Both the position numbers and the translations under genes were made by a program. The notes beneath the pieces were generated by a model that did not search any database, was not told the origin of the DNA, and saw only the letters and a program-made list of their open reading frames with translations. A stretch of DNA of 64,000 bases from Streptomyces shenzhenensis (lineage in GTDB: Bacteria > Actinomycetota > Actinomycetes > Streptomycetales > Streptomycetaceae). Position 1 is the stretch's first letter; each line of letters begins with the position of its first letter. This document shows positions 56,621 to 64,000 of this stretch, piece by piece. The stretch spans positions 124,001 through 188,000 of the forward strand of contig NZ_PENI01000004.1 of the NCBI RefSeq assembly GCF_003688995.1. The letters are read 5' to 3'.

Positions 56621-58162
56621 TCAGCCTTTGTGCTCGGAGGCGTTCAAGTCGCCGGAGACCGGCGTGCGTTCGGGCCGGCCGGTGAGGTGCAGCAGAACAA
56701 AGCCGTCACGGTCGGCGACGGTGCGGTACCCGCTACTGCGGGCCTGTTCCAGCAGGCCGCGTTCCGCCTCGTAGGTCAGTGGCCATCGCCAGCGGGGCGC
56801 CACCCAGGTGTCCACCATGATCCACTGGGGGGAGGGGCGGCTGACCGGATAGCCGTAGAGGCTCACGCTCGTACGGTTGGTGAGCTGGGGGACGAGATAT
56901 GTGGATGCCTGGACCGTGGCGTCGTCGGGGATCTTCTTCATCAGGCTGTGGGCGACGGCGACGCGCGGATCCGTCCGCCAGGTGGCCGGGTTGAAGAGCT
57001 GCCAGAAAGGAAAGCTCGGCAGGGCCATGAGGGCGACCGCGGCCGCGGCGGCGAGATACCGTCGCAGGCTGCCGACCGTCGTGCCCCGTCGGACCAGGGC
57101 GTCGACGAAGGCGGCGAAGACGATGGGCATCAGGACCAGCGAATAGTGGTAGCCGGTACCCCAGTGGACATAGTTGTTCGAGAAGAGGCGCCAGACGAGC
57201 GTCGGGACGGCGACCCACAGCAGCGGGGACCGCACGGCCAGGAACACGGTCGGGGCCAGCAGGAGCACGAGCGTCGACAGCTTGGTCTGCGGGGCGACGA
57301 GACCCACCGTGCCTCGGTACAGCAGGTCCAGCGGCCCGCTGCCGCCGCTCGCGCCCGCGGCTCCGGCAGGAGTGTCCGCCAGGAACCAATAGGCGAACGA
57401 ACCACTCGGGTTGAAGGCCGGCAGAATCACCAGCAGCGCCAGCAGCGTCCCGACCAGACCGGTCGCCGCCGTCACATGGCCGAGTCTGCGGGCACCGCGC
57501 CAGGCGATGACCAGGCCGATCACGCCGACCGTGAGCCCGAGATCCTCCTTCACCAGCAGCAGCGGCAACGCCCAGCACGCCGCGGCGGTCAGCCGGTCGC
57601 TGCCGAGAGCGGCGAGGGAGAACGCGAGCAGCGGGGCGGCGAAGGCGACTTCATGGAAGTCGAAGCCGACGGCGCTCGCGATGCCCCAGGAAAGCCCGTA
57701 GCAGGCACCGATCACCGTGCCCGCCACGGGGCCCAGGGCCCTGCGCGCCCAGAGCGCCAGCGGGACCACGCTCAGCGCGATCAGCGCGGCCTGCACCACG
57801 AGCAGGGTGGCCGCCGAGCGGTGCAGTGCGTAGAAGGGGGCGACGAGGACCAGGGCGGGGGAGAAGTGATCCCCCAGAACGGGGAATCCGGGCCCCTTCA
57901 GTTCGGAGACGGGTAGATGTCCGTCCGCGTACGAGCGGACAACCTGTTCGAAGATCCCCAGGTCATAGCTGTTGGAGAGCATCCGTTGATGGATGCGCAG
58001 CGAAACAGCCGAGTACAGGAAGAACAACACTCCGGCCATGGCCCAGACCCACCATGTGCCGTCGAACGGGCTTCTGTACGGCGATTCGGGCGCTGCTTTT
58101 CTGCCGGCAGATGACTGTTGTGACGGGAGGGCCGGGCTGATGCTGCTGGACCGGGCTTGCAT
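56621..58162 (-). CDS. DUF2079 membrane protein
   Basis: The 513-aa protein has about ten hydrophobic helices from residue ~35. It carries the DUF2079 pattern: SNSYDLGIFEQVVRSYADG and LGDHFSPALVLVAPFYALH early, VGFDFHEVAFAAPLLAFSLA in the middle. The family is related to GT-C enzymes that use lipid-linked sugars. ATG at 58162 follows GGAAGGTCCCCT; the longer frame adds 42 unlikely residues. The GT2 gene follows on the same strand, so a joint role in glycan or glycoprotein assembly is plausible. Confidence 0.85.
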   Translation of the reverse strand: MQARSSSISPALPSQQSSAGRKAAPESPYRSPFDGTWWVWAMAGVLFFLYSAVSLRIHQRMLSNSYDLGIFEQVVRSYADGHLPVSELKGPGFPVLGDHFSPALVLVAPFYALHRSAATLLVVQAALIALSVVPLALWARRALGPVAGTVIGACYGLSWGIASAVGFDFHEVAFAAPLLAFSLAALGSDRLTAAACWALPLLLVKEDLGLTVGVIGLVIAWRGARRLGHVTAATGLVGTLLALLVILPAFNPSGSFAYWFLADTPAGAAGASGGSGPLDLLYRGTVGLVAPQTKLSTLVLLLAPTVFLAVRSPLLWVAVPTLVWRLFSNNYVHWGTGYHYSLVLMPIVFAAFVDALVRRGTTVGSLRRYLAAAAAVALMALPSFPFWQLFNPATWRTDPRVAVAHSLMKKIPDDATVQASTYLVPQLTNRTSVSLYGYPVSRPSPQWIMVDTWVAPRWRWPLTYEAERGLLEQARSSGYRTVADRDGFVLLHLTGRPERTPVSGDLNASEHKG

Positions 58163-58434
58163 AGGGGACCTTCCGGAATGCTGACTGGAGAGGCCCTCAA
58201 GATGCCAGGAATGCGTGACTCTTCGCTCTTGTTCAAACTCGGGTACCGCGATAATCCACCGAATGGCTGCACTCGCGTGCGTCGGCATTCGGCGGCGAAG
58301 TATGCGCCCGCAGACGGTTATTGGCCCCGGGGGAGATCACTCCATCGGCGGCACAACTCGCGGCAATGCGGTGCGTTGACACAGCGCCGGGTGTCCGCCC
58401 GGATGTTTGTGTCGATCCCAAGGAGCACCTCTCC

Positions 58435-58674
58435 ATGTCGCGTATCGCGAAGGGCCTGGCCCTGACCACCGCTGCCGTCGCGGCCGTCGCCGGTGGCGCG
58501 GGTGTCGCCGCTGCTGACAGTGGCGCGCAAGGCGCCGCCGCCCAGTCCCCGGGTGTGCTGTCGGGCAATGTCGTCCAGGTCCCGGTCCATGTGCCGGTCA
58601 ACCTCTGCGGCAACACCGTCGACGTCATCGCCCTTCTGAACCCGTCGTTCGGCAACGTCTGCGCCAACGGCTGA
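58435..58674 (+). CDS. Short chaplin
   Basis: The 79-aa protein has a signal peptide (MSRIAKGLALTTAAVAAVAG, cleaved after AAA) and a mature chaplin of ~50 residues: SPGVLSGNVVQVPVHVPVNL then CGNTVDVIALLNPSFGNVC. The two conserved cysteines are present. The ATG follows CAAGGAGCACCTCTCC; an ATG at 58321 in the same frame gives no signal peptide and is rejected. It is followed by an 18-bp terminator. Confidence 0.95.
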   Translation: MSRIAKGLALTTAAVAAVAGGAGVAAADSGAQGAAAQSPGVLSGNVVQVPVHVPVNLCGNTVDVIALLNPSFGNVCANG

Positions 58675-58693
58675 CGGGACGGCAGCCCCCTTG

Positions 58694-58733
58694 CCGGCCG
58701 TCCTCCCGCGGAATGCCGCGGGAGGACGGCCGG
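58694..58733 (+). terminator. Very strong hairpin after second short chaplin
   Basis: A perfect 18-bp stem (CCGGCCGTCCTCCCGCGG and its complement) with a 4-nt loop, 20 nt after the chaplin stop. Confidence 0.88.
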
Positions 58734-58888
58734 TTCGCGGTCGCCATCGCGGGCTGCACCGACGCCGGCAAGTCCTCGCAGGGGATCTCATATGTCTTGC
58801 ACCGGTGGGGTTTCCGCGCTGTTCGGACGTCGTTGGACACGGTGTCGGAATGCCCCGAGGTGACATGAGTTGCCGAGAAAGGAACACG

Positions 58889-59179
58889 ATGAAGTCCTTG
58901 AAGGCTGCCGCTGTCGTAGCCGGTTCCGTGGCCCTCGCGGGCGGCGCGGCGCCCGCGTTCGCCCACGACACCGCCGACCTCACACCCACCAGCCTCACCG
59001 GTGCCGTCAACACGCTCACCAAGGGTCCCCTCACCGTGGACGACGCGATGCCGCTGCGGCACCAGTCGAACGCGCTCGACACCGAGAACAAAGGCTCCGT
59101 GCTCAACACGGTGAAGGGCGTGACCGGCGCCCTGAACCAGCACAACCCGCTTCTCGGCGGACTGCCGCTGCAGAGCTGA
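58889..59179 (+). CDS. Small secreted protein beside the chaplins
   Basis: The 96-aa protein has a signal peptide (MKSLKAAAVVAGSVALAGGA, cleaved after AFA). A ~70-residue polar mature part follows, with LTPTSLTGAVNTLTKGPLTV and KGVTGALNQHNPLLGGLPLQ. It has no cysteine and no known domain that I recognise. ATG at 58889 follows GAAAGGAACACG. It lies 214 nt after a chaplin with the same orientation and signal-peptide style, so a role in the aerial surface layer is possible. Confidence 0.85.
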   Translation: MKSLKAAAVVAGSVALAGGAAPAFAHDTADLTPTSLTGAVNTLTKGPLTVDDAMPLRHQSNALDTENKGSVLNTVKGVTGALNQHNPLLGGLPLQS

Positions 59180-59199
59180 CCGGCCTGACGTGAGGGATT

Positions 59200-59225
59200 C
59201 GAGGGACGCCGATCGGCGTCCCTCG
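59200..59225 (+). terminator. Palindromic terminator
   Basis: A perfect palindrome of 26 bp (CGAGGGACGCCGA and its complement), 20 nt after the small secreted protein stop, can form a 11- to 12-bp hairpin. Confidence 0.75.
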
Positions 59226-59309
59226 TTCGTGTGGCCACCCCGCGGCCGATGCGCCGGTCGGGTGAGAACCCGGCAGGCGGCTCGCGGGCCCGTCGATAGG
59301 GTCGCGCGG

Positions 59310-59810
59310 GTGACCTCAACCACAACCGAAATCCGCCCTTTCCGCCCGGTCGACCTGGGCACGCTCGTCGTGCTCGCCTGGAGCGGCGAGGCCTCCGACG
59401 GAACCGACATGCCCTACCTGCTGGCGTACTCCCTCGGGGACGCCGAGGGCGGCGGCGCGACGACGGCCGCCGCCGTGGAGCGGCTGCTGGAGAACAACGG
59501 ACTGCCGGTCGGCGGGGACCTCGTCGACGGCGCGACCAGGCCCAGCCTGCCCATCACCCTGCTCGTGCAGTCAGGCCAGGCCGTCGTCACCCTGCCGCAG
59601 CTGAGCGCCCAGTGCCCCGTCCCGCCGGAGTGGCTCGCCGCCGTCGCCCAACGCGGCTACGCCTACCTGGTGTTCACCACCCGTCCCTGGCCCCAGGCGC
59701 GGCCCGGCGCGCCCCTGACCCCCGAATTCCTCGCCGCCTTCGTCGGCGCCGAGGAGACCCTGAACGCCGCCGCGCACGTCGTCCTGCCGGCCCGCACCCT
59801 GCGCGCCTGA
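59310..59810 (+). CDS. DUF5949 family protein
   Basis: The 166-aa soluble protein resembles the actinobacterial DUF5949 family, with TLVVLAWSGEASDGTDMPYL and EWLAAVAQRGYAYLVFTTRP. It has no signal peptide or membrane span; function is unknown. GTG at 59310 was chosen, although the frame stays open to 59190. Confidence 0.75.
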   Translation: MTSTTTEIRPFRPVDLGTLVVLAWSGEASDGTDMPYLLAYSLGDAEGGGATTAAAVERLLENNGLPVGGDLVDGATRPSLPITLLVQSGQAVVTLPQLSAQCPVPPEWLAAVAQRGYAYLVFTTRPWPQARPGAPLTPEFLAAFVGAEETLNAAAHVVLPARTLRA

Positions 59811-59878
59811 TCACGACGGCCGACGGCGGGGCCGTACGAGGGGTGAGCCATGGCCGGCACCGCACGCCCGCGCGCGGT

Positions 59879-60838
59879 TCAGGGCAGCCGTCGGACCGGA
59901 GCACCCGCCAGGTACGCCTGGATGTCCTCGACCGCCTGGCCGTAGTACGTCGCATAGTTGGCCCGCGAGACATAGCCGAGGTGGGGCGTCGCCAGCAACC
60001 GGGGCGCGGTACGCATCGGATGGCCGGCCGGGAGCGGCTCGATGTCGAAGACGTCGACGCCGGCGCCCGCGATCCGGCCCTCGCGCAATGCCGCCAACAG
60101 TGCGTCCTGGTCGACGATCGCCGCGCGGGAGGTGTTGATCAGATAGGCGGTCGGCTTCATGAGGGCGAGTTCGGCGGGGCCGAGCAGGCCGTGCGTGCGT
60201 TCGCCGAGGGCCAGGTGCACGGAGACGAAGTCGCTTCCGGCCAGCAGGTCCTCCTTGGTGAGGACCGGTTCGGCCCCCACCTCCTCGGCGCGCTCCCGGG
60301 TGAGATTCCGGCTCCACGCGGTGACGCGCATGCCGAACGCGAGGCCGACCCGGGCGACCTGGCTGCCGATGCGGCCGAGCCCGAGCAGACCGAGCGTGCG
60401 GCCGTGCAGGTCGGCGCCGACGGTGGACTGCCAGGGGCCGCCGGTGCGCAGGGCGTGGCTCTCCTCGACGATGCCGCGGGCGAGGCCGAGCAGCAGGGCC
60501 CAGGTCAGTTCGACCGGCGGGGTCGAGGAACTCGCCGTACCGCACACGGTGATGCCGTGCGCCTCGGCGGCGGCGTAGTCGATGACGCTGTTGCGCATGC
60601 CGGAGGCGACGAGGAGCCGCAGCCGTGGCAGGCGGGCGAGCAGTGAGCCGGGGAACGGGACGCGTTCGCGCAGGGTGACCACGATGTCGAAGTCGGCGAG
60701 GGCCGCGGCGAGGGCGTCCTCGTCGGCGAGGTGCTCACGCAGCGGGACGACCTCCACCCGGTCCGCCAGCACCGACCAGTCGGCCGACCCGACGGCCACA
60801 CCCTGGAAGTCGTCAAGCACCGCACAGCGCAGCCGCAT
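59879..60838 (-). CDS. D-2-hydroxyacid dehydrogenase family protein
   Basis: The 319-aa NAD-dependent dehydrogenase has the nucleotide motif LGLLGLGRIGSQVARVGLAF (about residues 148-167). The catalytic Arg/Glu/His segments of the family follow: TAYLINTSRAAIVDQDALLA with its Arg, and LLATPHLGYVS with the catalytic His. It interconverts a D-2-hydroxyacid and a 2-oxoacid; the substrate is unknown. ATG at 60838. Confidence 0.9.
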   Translation of the reverse strand: MRLRCAVLDDFQGVAVGSADWSVLADRVEVVPLREHLADEDALAAALADFDIVVTLRERVPFPGSLLARLPRLRLLVASGMRNSVIDYAAAEAHGITVCGTASSSTPPVELTWALLLGLARGIVEESHALRTGGPWQSTVGADLHGRTLGLLGLGRIGSQVARVGLAFGMRVTAWSRNLTRERAEEVGAEPVLTKEDLLAGSDFVSVHLALGERTHGLLGPAELALMKPTAYLINTSRAAIVDQDALLAALREGRIAGAGVDVFDIEPLPAGHPMRTAPRLLATPHLGYVSRANYATYYGQAVEDIQAYLAGAPVRRLP

Positions 60839-60953
60839 CCGTCTCTCCCCCTCCGCTTCCCGGCCGCTCGACTGTATCTCCCGGACGACTCCGCCGCGGC
60901 GGCGGAGTGCGGCACGGGCGGGCGGCGTCAGGGGCGCGGGAGCGGGTGGGGCG

Positions 60954-61487
60954 TCAGGAGTGCCGGATGCCGCCCATCTCCTGCATGAAGCTCGCCGGAT
61001 CGCTGTCGGAGCCCTGGATCATCTCGTGCAGCTCCCACTCGCCGGAGCCGTTCCTGATGAACTCCACGACCGTGGTCGCGGTTGAATCGGCCACCTGGGA
61101 GAAGTCGTCGTTCACCAGTTCCTGGTACCCCGCGATGACCACCACCCCGGCGTTCGACATGTCGCCGAACGTACGCGGGACGGGGTCCTGGTGTATGACC
61201 ACGCCCACGACCACCCGTCCGTAGGCGGACGACAGCCGTTCCACCTCCAGGACCATCACCTCGACGAACCCGAAGCCTTGGCCGGTCTGGCTGTGCCGGG
61301 TCATGTTGATGGTGCCGTCCGGTGACCGGCTGTCGTAGTGCACGACGTACGCGGGGCGTCCGTAGGGGGCGTCCACGGAGTAGGCCGCGGCGACGATGTC
61401 GAGATGCCGGGGCGCCTCACCCAGGGGACTCGGGTCCCACTTGAGCCGTACCTCGACCTTCCCCGGCTCTTTCCCGTCAAGTCTCAC
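60954..61487 (-). CDS. TerD-family protein
   Basis: The 177-aa protein resembles the TerD/CABP family, with VRLKWDPSPLG near the N-terminus, DIVAAAYSVDA and the acidic, calcium-site-like LVNDDFSQVAD, then GEWELHEMIQGSDSD. TerD proteins bind Ca2+ and belong to the tellurite/stress cluster; in Streptomyces they also influence differentiation. GTG at 61487 follows GGGAGGGGCGTGCG. It stands alone here. Confidence 0.85.
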   Translation of the reverse strand: MRLDGKEPGKVEVRLKWDPSPLGEAPRHLDIVAAAYSVDAPYGRPAYVVHYDSRSPDGTINMTRHSQTGQGFGFVEVMVLEVERLSSAYGRVVVGVVIHQDPVPRTFGDMSNAGVVVIAGYQELVNDDFSQVADSTATTVVEFIRNGSGEWELHEMIQGSDSDPASFMQEMGGIRHS

Positions 61488-61681
61488 CGCACGCCCCTCC
61501 CGGCGTCGAACCGTCGCGGGATCTCCCACGCCCTCTCAAGTATGGCCGCTGACCAGCATTTTGACGCTCTGTTGACGACATCTGCACACCGTCGACGGCG
61601 TCGGCCGAGCCGGGCAGGGGCGAGGGGCGGTCGTCCAGAGATCAGGACGCATCGATTCGCAATCGTGACCACTCGGCCCGG

Positions 61682-62599
61682 GTGTTGGCCCTCATCCCGG
61701 CGCCGGCCGGTCCTGCGCGCCCGGACGAGGTGCTCGGACGCTTCCTGCGGGCCCTCGGGGTCCCCGCGCAACAGGTTCCCGCGGCGCTCGCCGAACGGAC
61801 CACGCGGTACAGGTCGTTGACCGCGGGTCGACGCCTCGTCGTGCTGCTCGACGACGCGGCGACCGCGGCCCAGGTACGCCCCCTGTTACCCGGAAGCGGC
61901 AACGTGACGACGGTGACCAGCCGCCACCGTCTGCCGGGGCTGACCGTCGACGGCTCTTTCCCGGTCCATCTGGAGTCGCTCGCGCCCGAGGCCGCGCTGG
62001 AACTGCTCGCGGACACCCTGGCCGACGGACGCGTCGCCGAACAGCCCGACGACGCACGCACCTTGGTCGAGCTGTGCGCCGGGCTGCCGCTGGCGGTCCG
62101 GGTCGCCGGGGCCCGGCTCGCGGCCCGGCCCGAACGGCGGATCACGACGATGGTCAGCGCCCTCGCCGAGGAGCACGACCGGCTGGAGGCATTGGCCATC
62201 GACGGCGACCACGATGTGCGGGCGGCCCTGGATCTGTCGTACCGGACCCTGCCACCGCCGGCCGCCCGGCTGTACCGGCGGCTGGGGCTGCACCCCGGCG
62301 CGGAGTTCGGAAGCGCGGTGGCGGAGGCGGCGCACACCGGTGAGGGGGACACCGCGGACCTGCTGGAGACGCTGCACGACGCGAGCCTGCTCTTCGACGC
62401 CGGAGAAGGACGCCACCGCTTCCACGATCTCGTACGTCTGCACGCCACCGCGAAGGCGCGGGAGGACGAACCGCCGCAGGAACGCGCGCGGGCACTGCGC
62501 CGTATCGCCGACCACTATCTGGCGAGCGCCACACGCGCCGAGGAGATCATCGAACCTCAGCACCGCACGATGGCGCCTGGGCGCCGACGCGGAGGCTGA
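61682..62599 (+). pseudogene. Broken NB-ARC/AfsR-like regulator
   Basis: The open frame (305 codons) matches the middle of an NB-ARC (STAND) ATPase. It has LVVLLDDAATAAQVRPLLPG (Walker B region), VTSRHRLPGL, LCAGLPLAVRVAGARLAARP (GLPL) and the ALDLSYRTLPPPAARLYRRL winged-helix segment. The P-loop and any DNA-binding N-terminus are absent, the start is arbitrary, and the end (PQHRTMAPGRRRGG) diverges abruptly, suggesting a frameshift near 62570 and loss of the C-terminal repeats. It is a truncated remnant, not a working regulator. Confidence 0.75.
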
Positions 62600-62693
62600 G
62601 AGACTGCTCCGCCTCCTGGCAGACCGCAGCCACAGGGTCCGCCAACCATAGTGAGCGGCGCCGGACAGGTGCGTCGCGCAGACCGCCGGTGCG

Positions 62694-62888
62694 TCAGATC
62701 GCGTCAATCTTCCAGGCGGCCACGCCGCTTGATCCTTCGGTGCCGTTGACGTCGATACGTACGGGCTTGTCCACCGTGATGCGCCGCTGAATCATCGACT
62801 GGTCGCACGGGACCGGTGTTTCTCCGCTCTCCGGCGCCACGGTGAGGTTCGCGCTGCCATTTCCCTGCCAACTCGCGTGGACCGGAGG
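62694..62888 (-). pseudogene. C-terminal fragment of an unidentified protein
   Basis: On the minus strand one frame reads HASWQGNGSANLTVAPESGE then PCDQSMIQRRITVDKPVRID and NGTEGSSGVAAWKIDAI before a stop. This has protein-like composition but no start codon, and a stop lies just upstream (62889-62891). It looks like the tail of a secreted or membrane protein whose 5' part is lost. Family not recognised. Confidence 0.4.
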
Positions 62889-63384
62889 TCACTTGCCCGT
62901 CGGCCATTCTCACCGCCGACCGGTCGAAAGACCAGCGTCGAAGCAAGCTTCGGATACGGCGGGGTGAATGGCGGTGTTCCCTTCGGCATAGCCACAGGAC
63001 CGCCGTCACTATCGCCGGGAAGGCGGTGGAGAAGAGCTGGTACGCCTTCGCCGTCGAGTACGTGGACGGGAAATGGACCCGGTGTGACGTGCGGCGATGC
63101 TTACGCCGTTCGAGTAAAGAATCTCCTGCGGGCAAGCATGTCTATGACTGCCGTCGTACCTGCCTCACGGGGCGGCTGAATGCCGTCGTCCCGCCGGCCC
63201 GGGGCGCTGCGTGGGCGGGCAACGGCGGGCCCGTGCTCCGGGCGATCTCGGCCCGGTGTGTCGTGGGCCGGCTCGCGGACCACCGGGGACGGGCCGTGAC
63301 GGTACGTGGCTGTCCGGTTCCCTGGGCCAAGGAGGTTCCCCTCTGACCTGCGAGAACGCCCTCCCGAAGGAGGGCGGCGACGGG
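62889..63384. other. Gene-poor, probably decayed stretch before tRNA-Arg
   Basis: No complete gene is supported. A plus-strand frame from 63026 (GTG) begins with VEKSWYAFAVEYVDGKWTRC, which looks protein-like for about 25 residues, but continues as low-information Arg/Ala-rich sequence; it may be a decayed fragment. Confidence 0.4.
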
Positions 63385-63457
63385 CGCCCCCGGCAGGACT
63401 CGAACCTGCGGCCAAGCGCTTAGAAGGCGCCTGCTCTATCCACTGAGCTACGGGGGC
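63385..63457 (-). tRNA. tRNA-Arg (UCU)
   Basis: A 73-nt cloverleaf is on the minus strand. The acceptor stem GCCCCCG pairs with CGGGGGC, with discriminator G. The D arm is AGCTCAGTGGATAGAGCA. The anticodon loop CTTCTAA (anticodon TCT) sits between stem arms GGCGC and GCGCT. The T arm is GCAGG-TTCGAGT-CCTGC. CCA is not encoded. It decodes AGA, a rare codon in this GC-rich genome. Confidence 0.95.
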
Positions 63458-63780
63458 CGATGTGGTGGCCTCGTTCGTGGTGCCCGGGTGTGGGCTGATC
63501 CGTGACGTTGCCGGGGACAAGGATAGGGCTCCCGGATCCTTGTCCCTGTTGCTTCGCCTCCGTGGCTCAATGTGGAGGTTCGGTGAAGCGGTCCTGATAA
63601 TCGCAGGCAGGTGCGAATCGTGCATCGCTTTTGGCGCCTCGGGCACCGGGTGTTGTGCACTCGTTATGCCTTGACTGTGCCCGTGTCCCGGTCGTCCCTT
63701 CCGTCCGATGTGTTCCGTCGGCACGCAGACAACTCCATATGCTTCAGAATTCCCCTAAAATTGGGCATTCTTCGCATGTG
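63458..63780. other. Gene-free interval upstream of tRNA-Arg
   Basis: No gene is seen; the tRNA promoter must lie at its left end. One strong inverted repeat is at 63514-63546. The segment before the GTPase is less GC-rich (about 63720-63780). Confidence 0.5.
63514..63546. terminator. Inverted repeat with hairpin potential
   Basis: A perfect 11-bp stem (GGGACAAGGAT / ATCCTTGTCCC) has an 11-nt loop that itself contains GGG/CCC pairing. It is 57 nt upstream of the tRNA 5' end. It may be a terminator or another structured element; which transcript it serves is unclear. Confidence 0.45.
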
Positions 63781-64000
63781 GTGACCTTGGACGTACGGCC
63801 TCAGCTGCTCGACGCACTCTCCGCCCTGCGCGACCGTGTCGCCGCCGCACGCTTTCCGCTGCCCTTGGCGGGGGCCCCACGCGCGCGTGCCAACCGCGAC
63901 GAACTGCTCGCACAGCTCGACGACTACCTGGTGCCCCGGTTGAGAAGCCCCGAAGCGCCCCTGCTGGCCGTCGTGGGCGGATCCACCGGGGCGGGCAAGT
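63781..64000 (+). CDS. P-loop GTPase, dynamin-like (5' end only)
   Basis: The first 73 codons are present, and the gene continues past the right edge. A helical N-terminus ([20 protein letters not shown]) leads to the P-loop [11 protein letters not shown] exactly at the window end. This matches actinobacterial dynamin-family/large GTPase proteins that are often encoded in pairs. GTG at 63781 is used; another GTG lies one codon earlier and no clear Shine-Dalgarno is seen, so the transcript may be leaderless. Confidence 0.7.
   Translation, partial: MTLDVRPQLLDALSALRDRVAAARFPLPLAGAPRARANRDELLAQLDDYLVPRLRSPEAPLLAVVGGSTGAGK

Noticed and set aside
62877..63179. 100-codon plus-strand ORF near the broken NB-ARC gene
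   Set aside because: It overlaps the minus-strand fragment and has no consistent protein-like composition.
63385..63457. Integrative element attachment site at the tRNA-Arg 3' end
   Set aside because: No second copy of the tRNA 3' end and no integrase gene is seen in the window, so it is listed only as a possibility in the findings.

Overview
The window is a 64 kb piece of a high-GC actinobacterial chromosome, almost certainly Streptomyces. The evidence is third-position GC bias, many GTG starts, ATGA/GTGA overlaps, a rodlin/chaplin cluster (aerial-hypha surface proteins), and Streptomyces-type citrate synthase and inositol genes. It is mostly well-ordered core and adaptive chromosome, with one decayed patch beside a tRNA-Arg gene near the right end.

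Left part (1-12.2 kb) is carbohydrate uptake and catabolism. It holds the start of a sugar isomerase and a MarR-acetyltransferase fusion, then a LacI repressor divergent from a three-gene sugar operon (Gfo/Idh dehydrogenase, DUF993 aldolase-like protein, sugar-phosphate isomerase). On the minus strand follows a ribose operon in the order rbsR, rbsA, rbsCB (permease fused to binding protein), rbsK, rbsD, headed by two identical LacI-type half-palindromic sites.

12.4-20.8 kb holds an ECF sigma factor with a membrane partner, a nuclease-like gene (Rpn-type) whose 3' end has been tandemly duplicated twice into short ORFs, and a surface-glycan group (GT29-like transferase, GT8/pyruvyltransferase fusion, acyltransferase). 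20.9-33 kb holds recD2, citrate synthase, a copper-export pair (copZ, copA) behind a CsoR-type operator, a TetR/MMPL efflux pair with two operators, six 70-bp tandem repeats, an alcohol dehydrogenase and a 66-aa helix-turn-helix protein.

33.3-40.5 kb is a myo-inositol catabolic cluster (iolE-like on minus; iolC, aldolase, iolB, iolD, iolA on plus) that converts 2-keto-myo-inositol to acetyl-CoA and a C3 product. Next come a very large peptidase-ABC ATPase fusion with its permease, an exported beta-galactosidase and a fatty-acyl-CoA ligase.

50-59.2 kb is a cell-surface region. It has three rodlins, two short chaplins, one long single-domain chaplin with a sortase signal, a collagen-like SH3b protein with 21-residue repeats, a GT2 glycosyltransferase, a DUF2079 membrane protein and a small secreted protein. 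Together these suggest assembly of the hydrophobic rodlet layer plus other surface structures.

The right end has DUF5949, a D-2-hydroxyacid dehydrogenase and a TerD protein. It also has a broken NB-ARC regulator, a truncated C-terminal fragment, tRNA-Arg(UCU) and the start of a P-loop (dynamin-like) GTPase. All calls come from reading the sequence; no database search was run.
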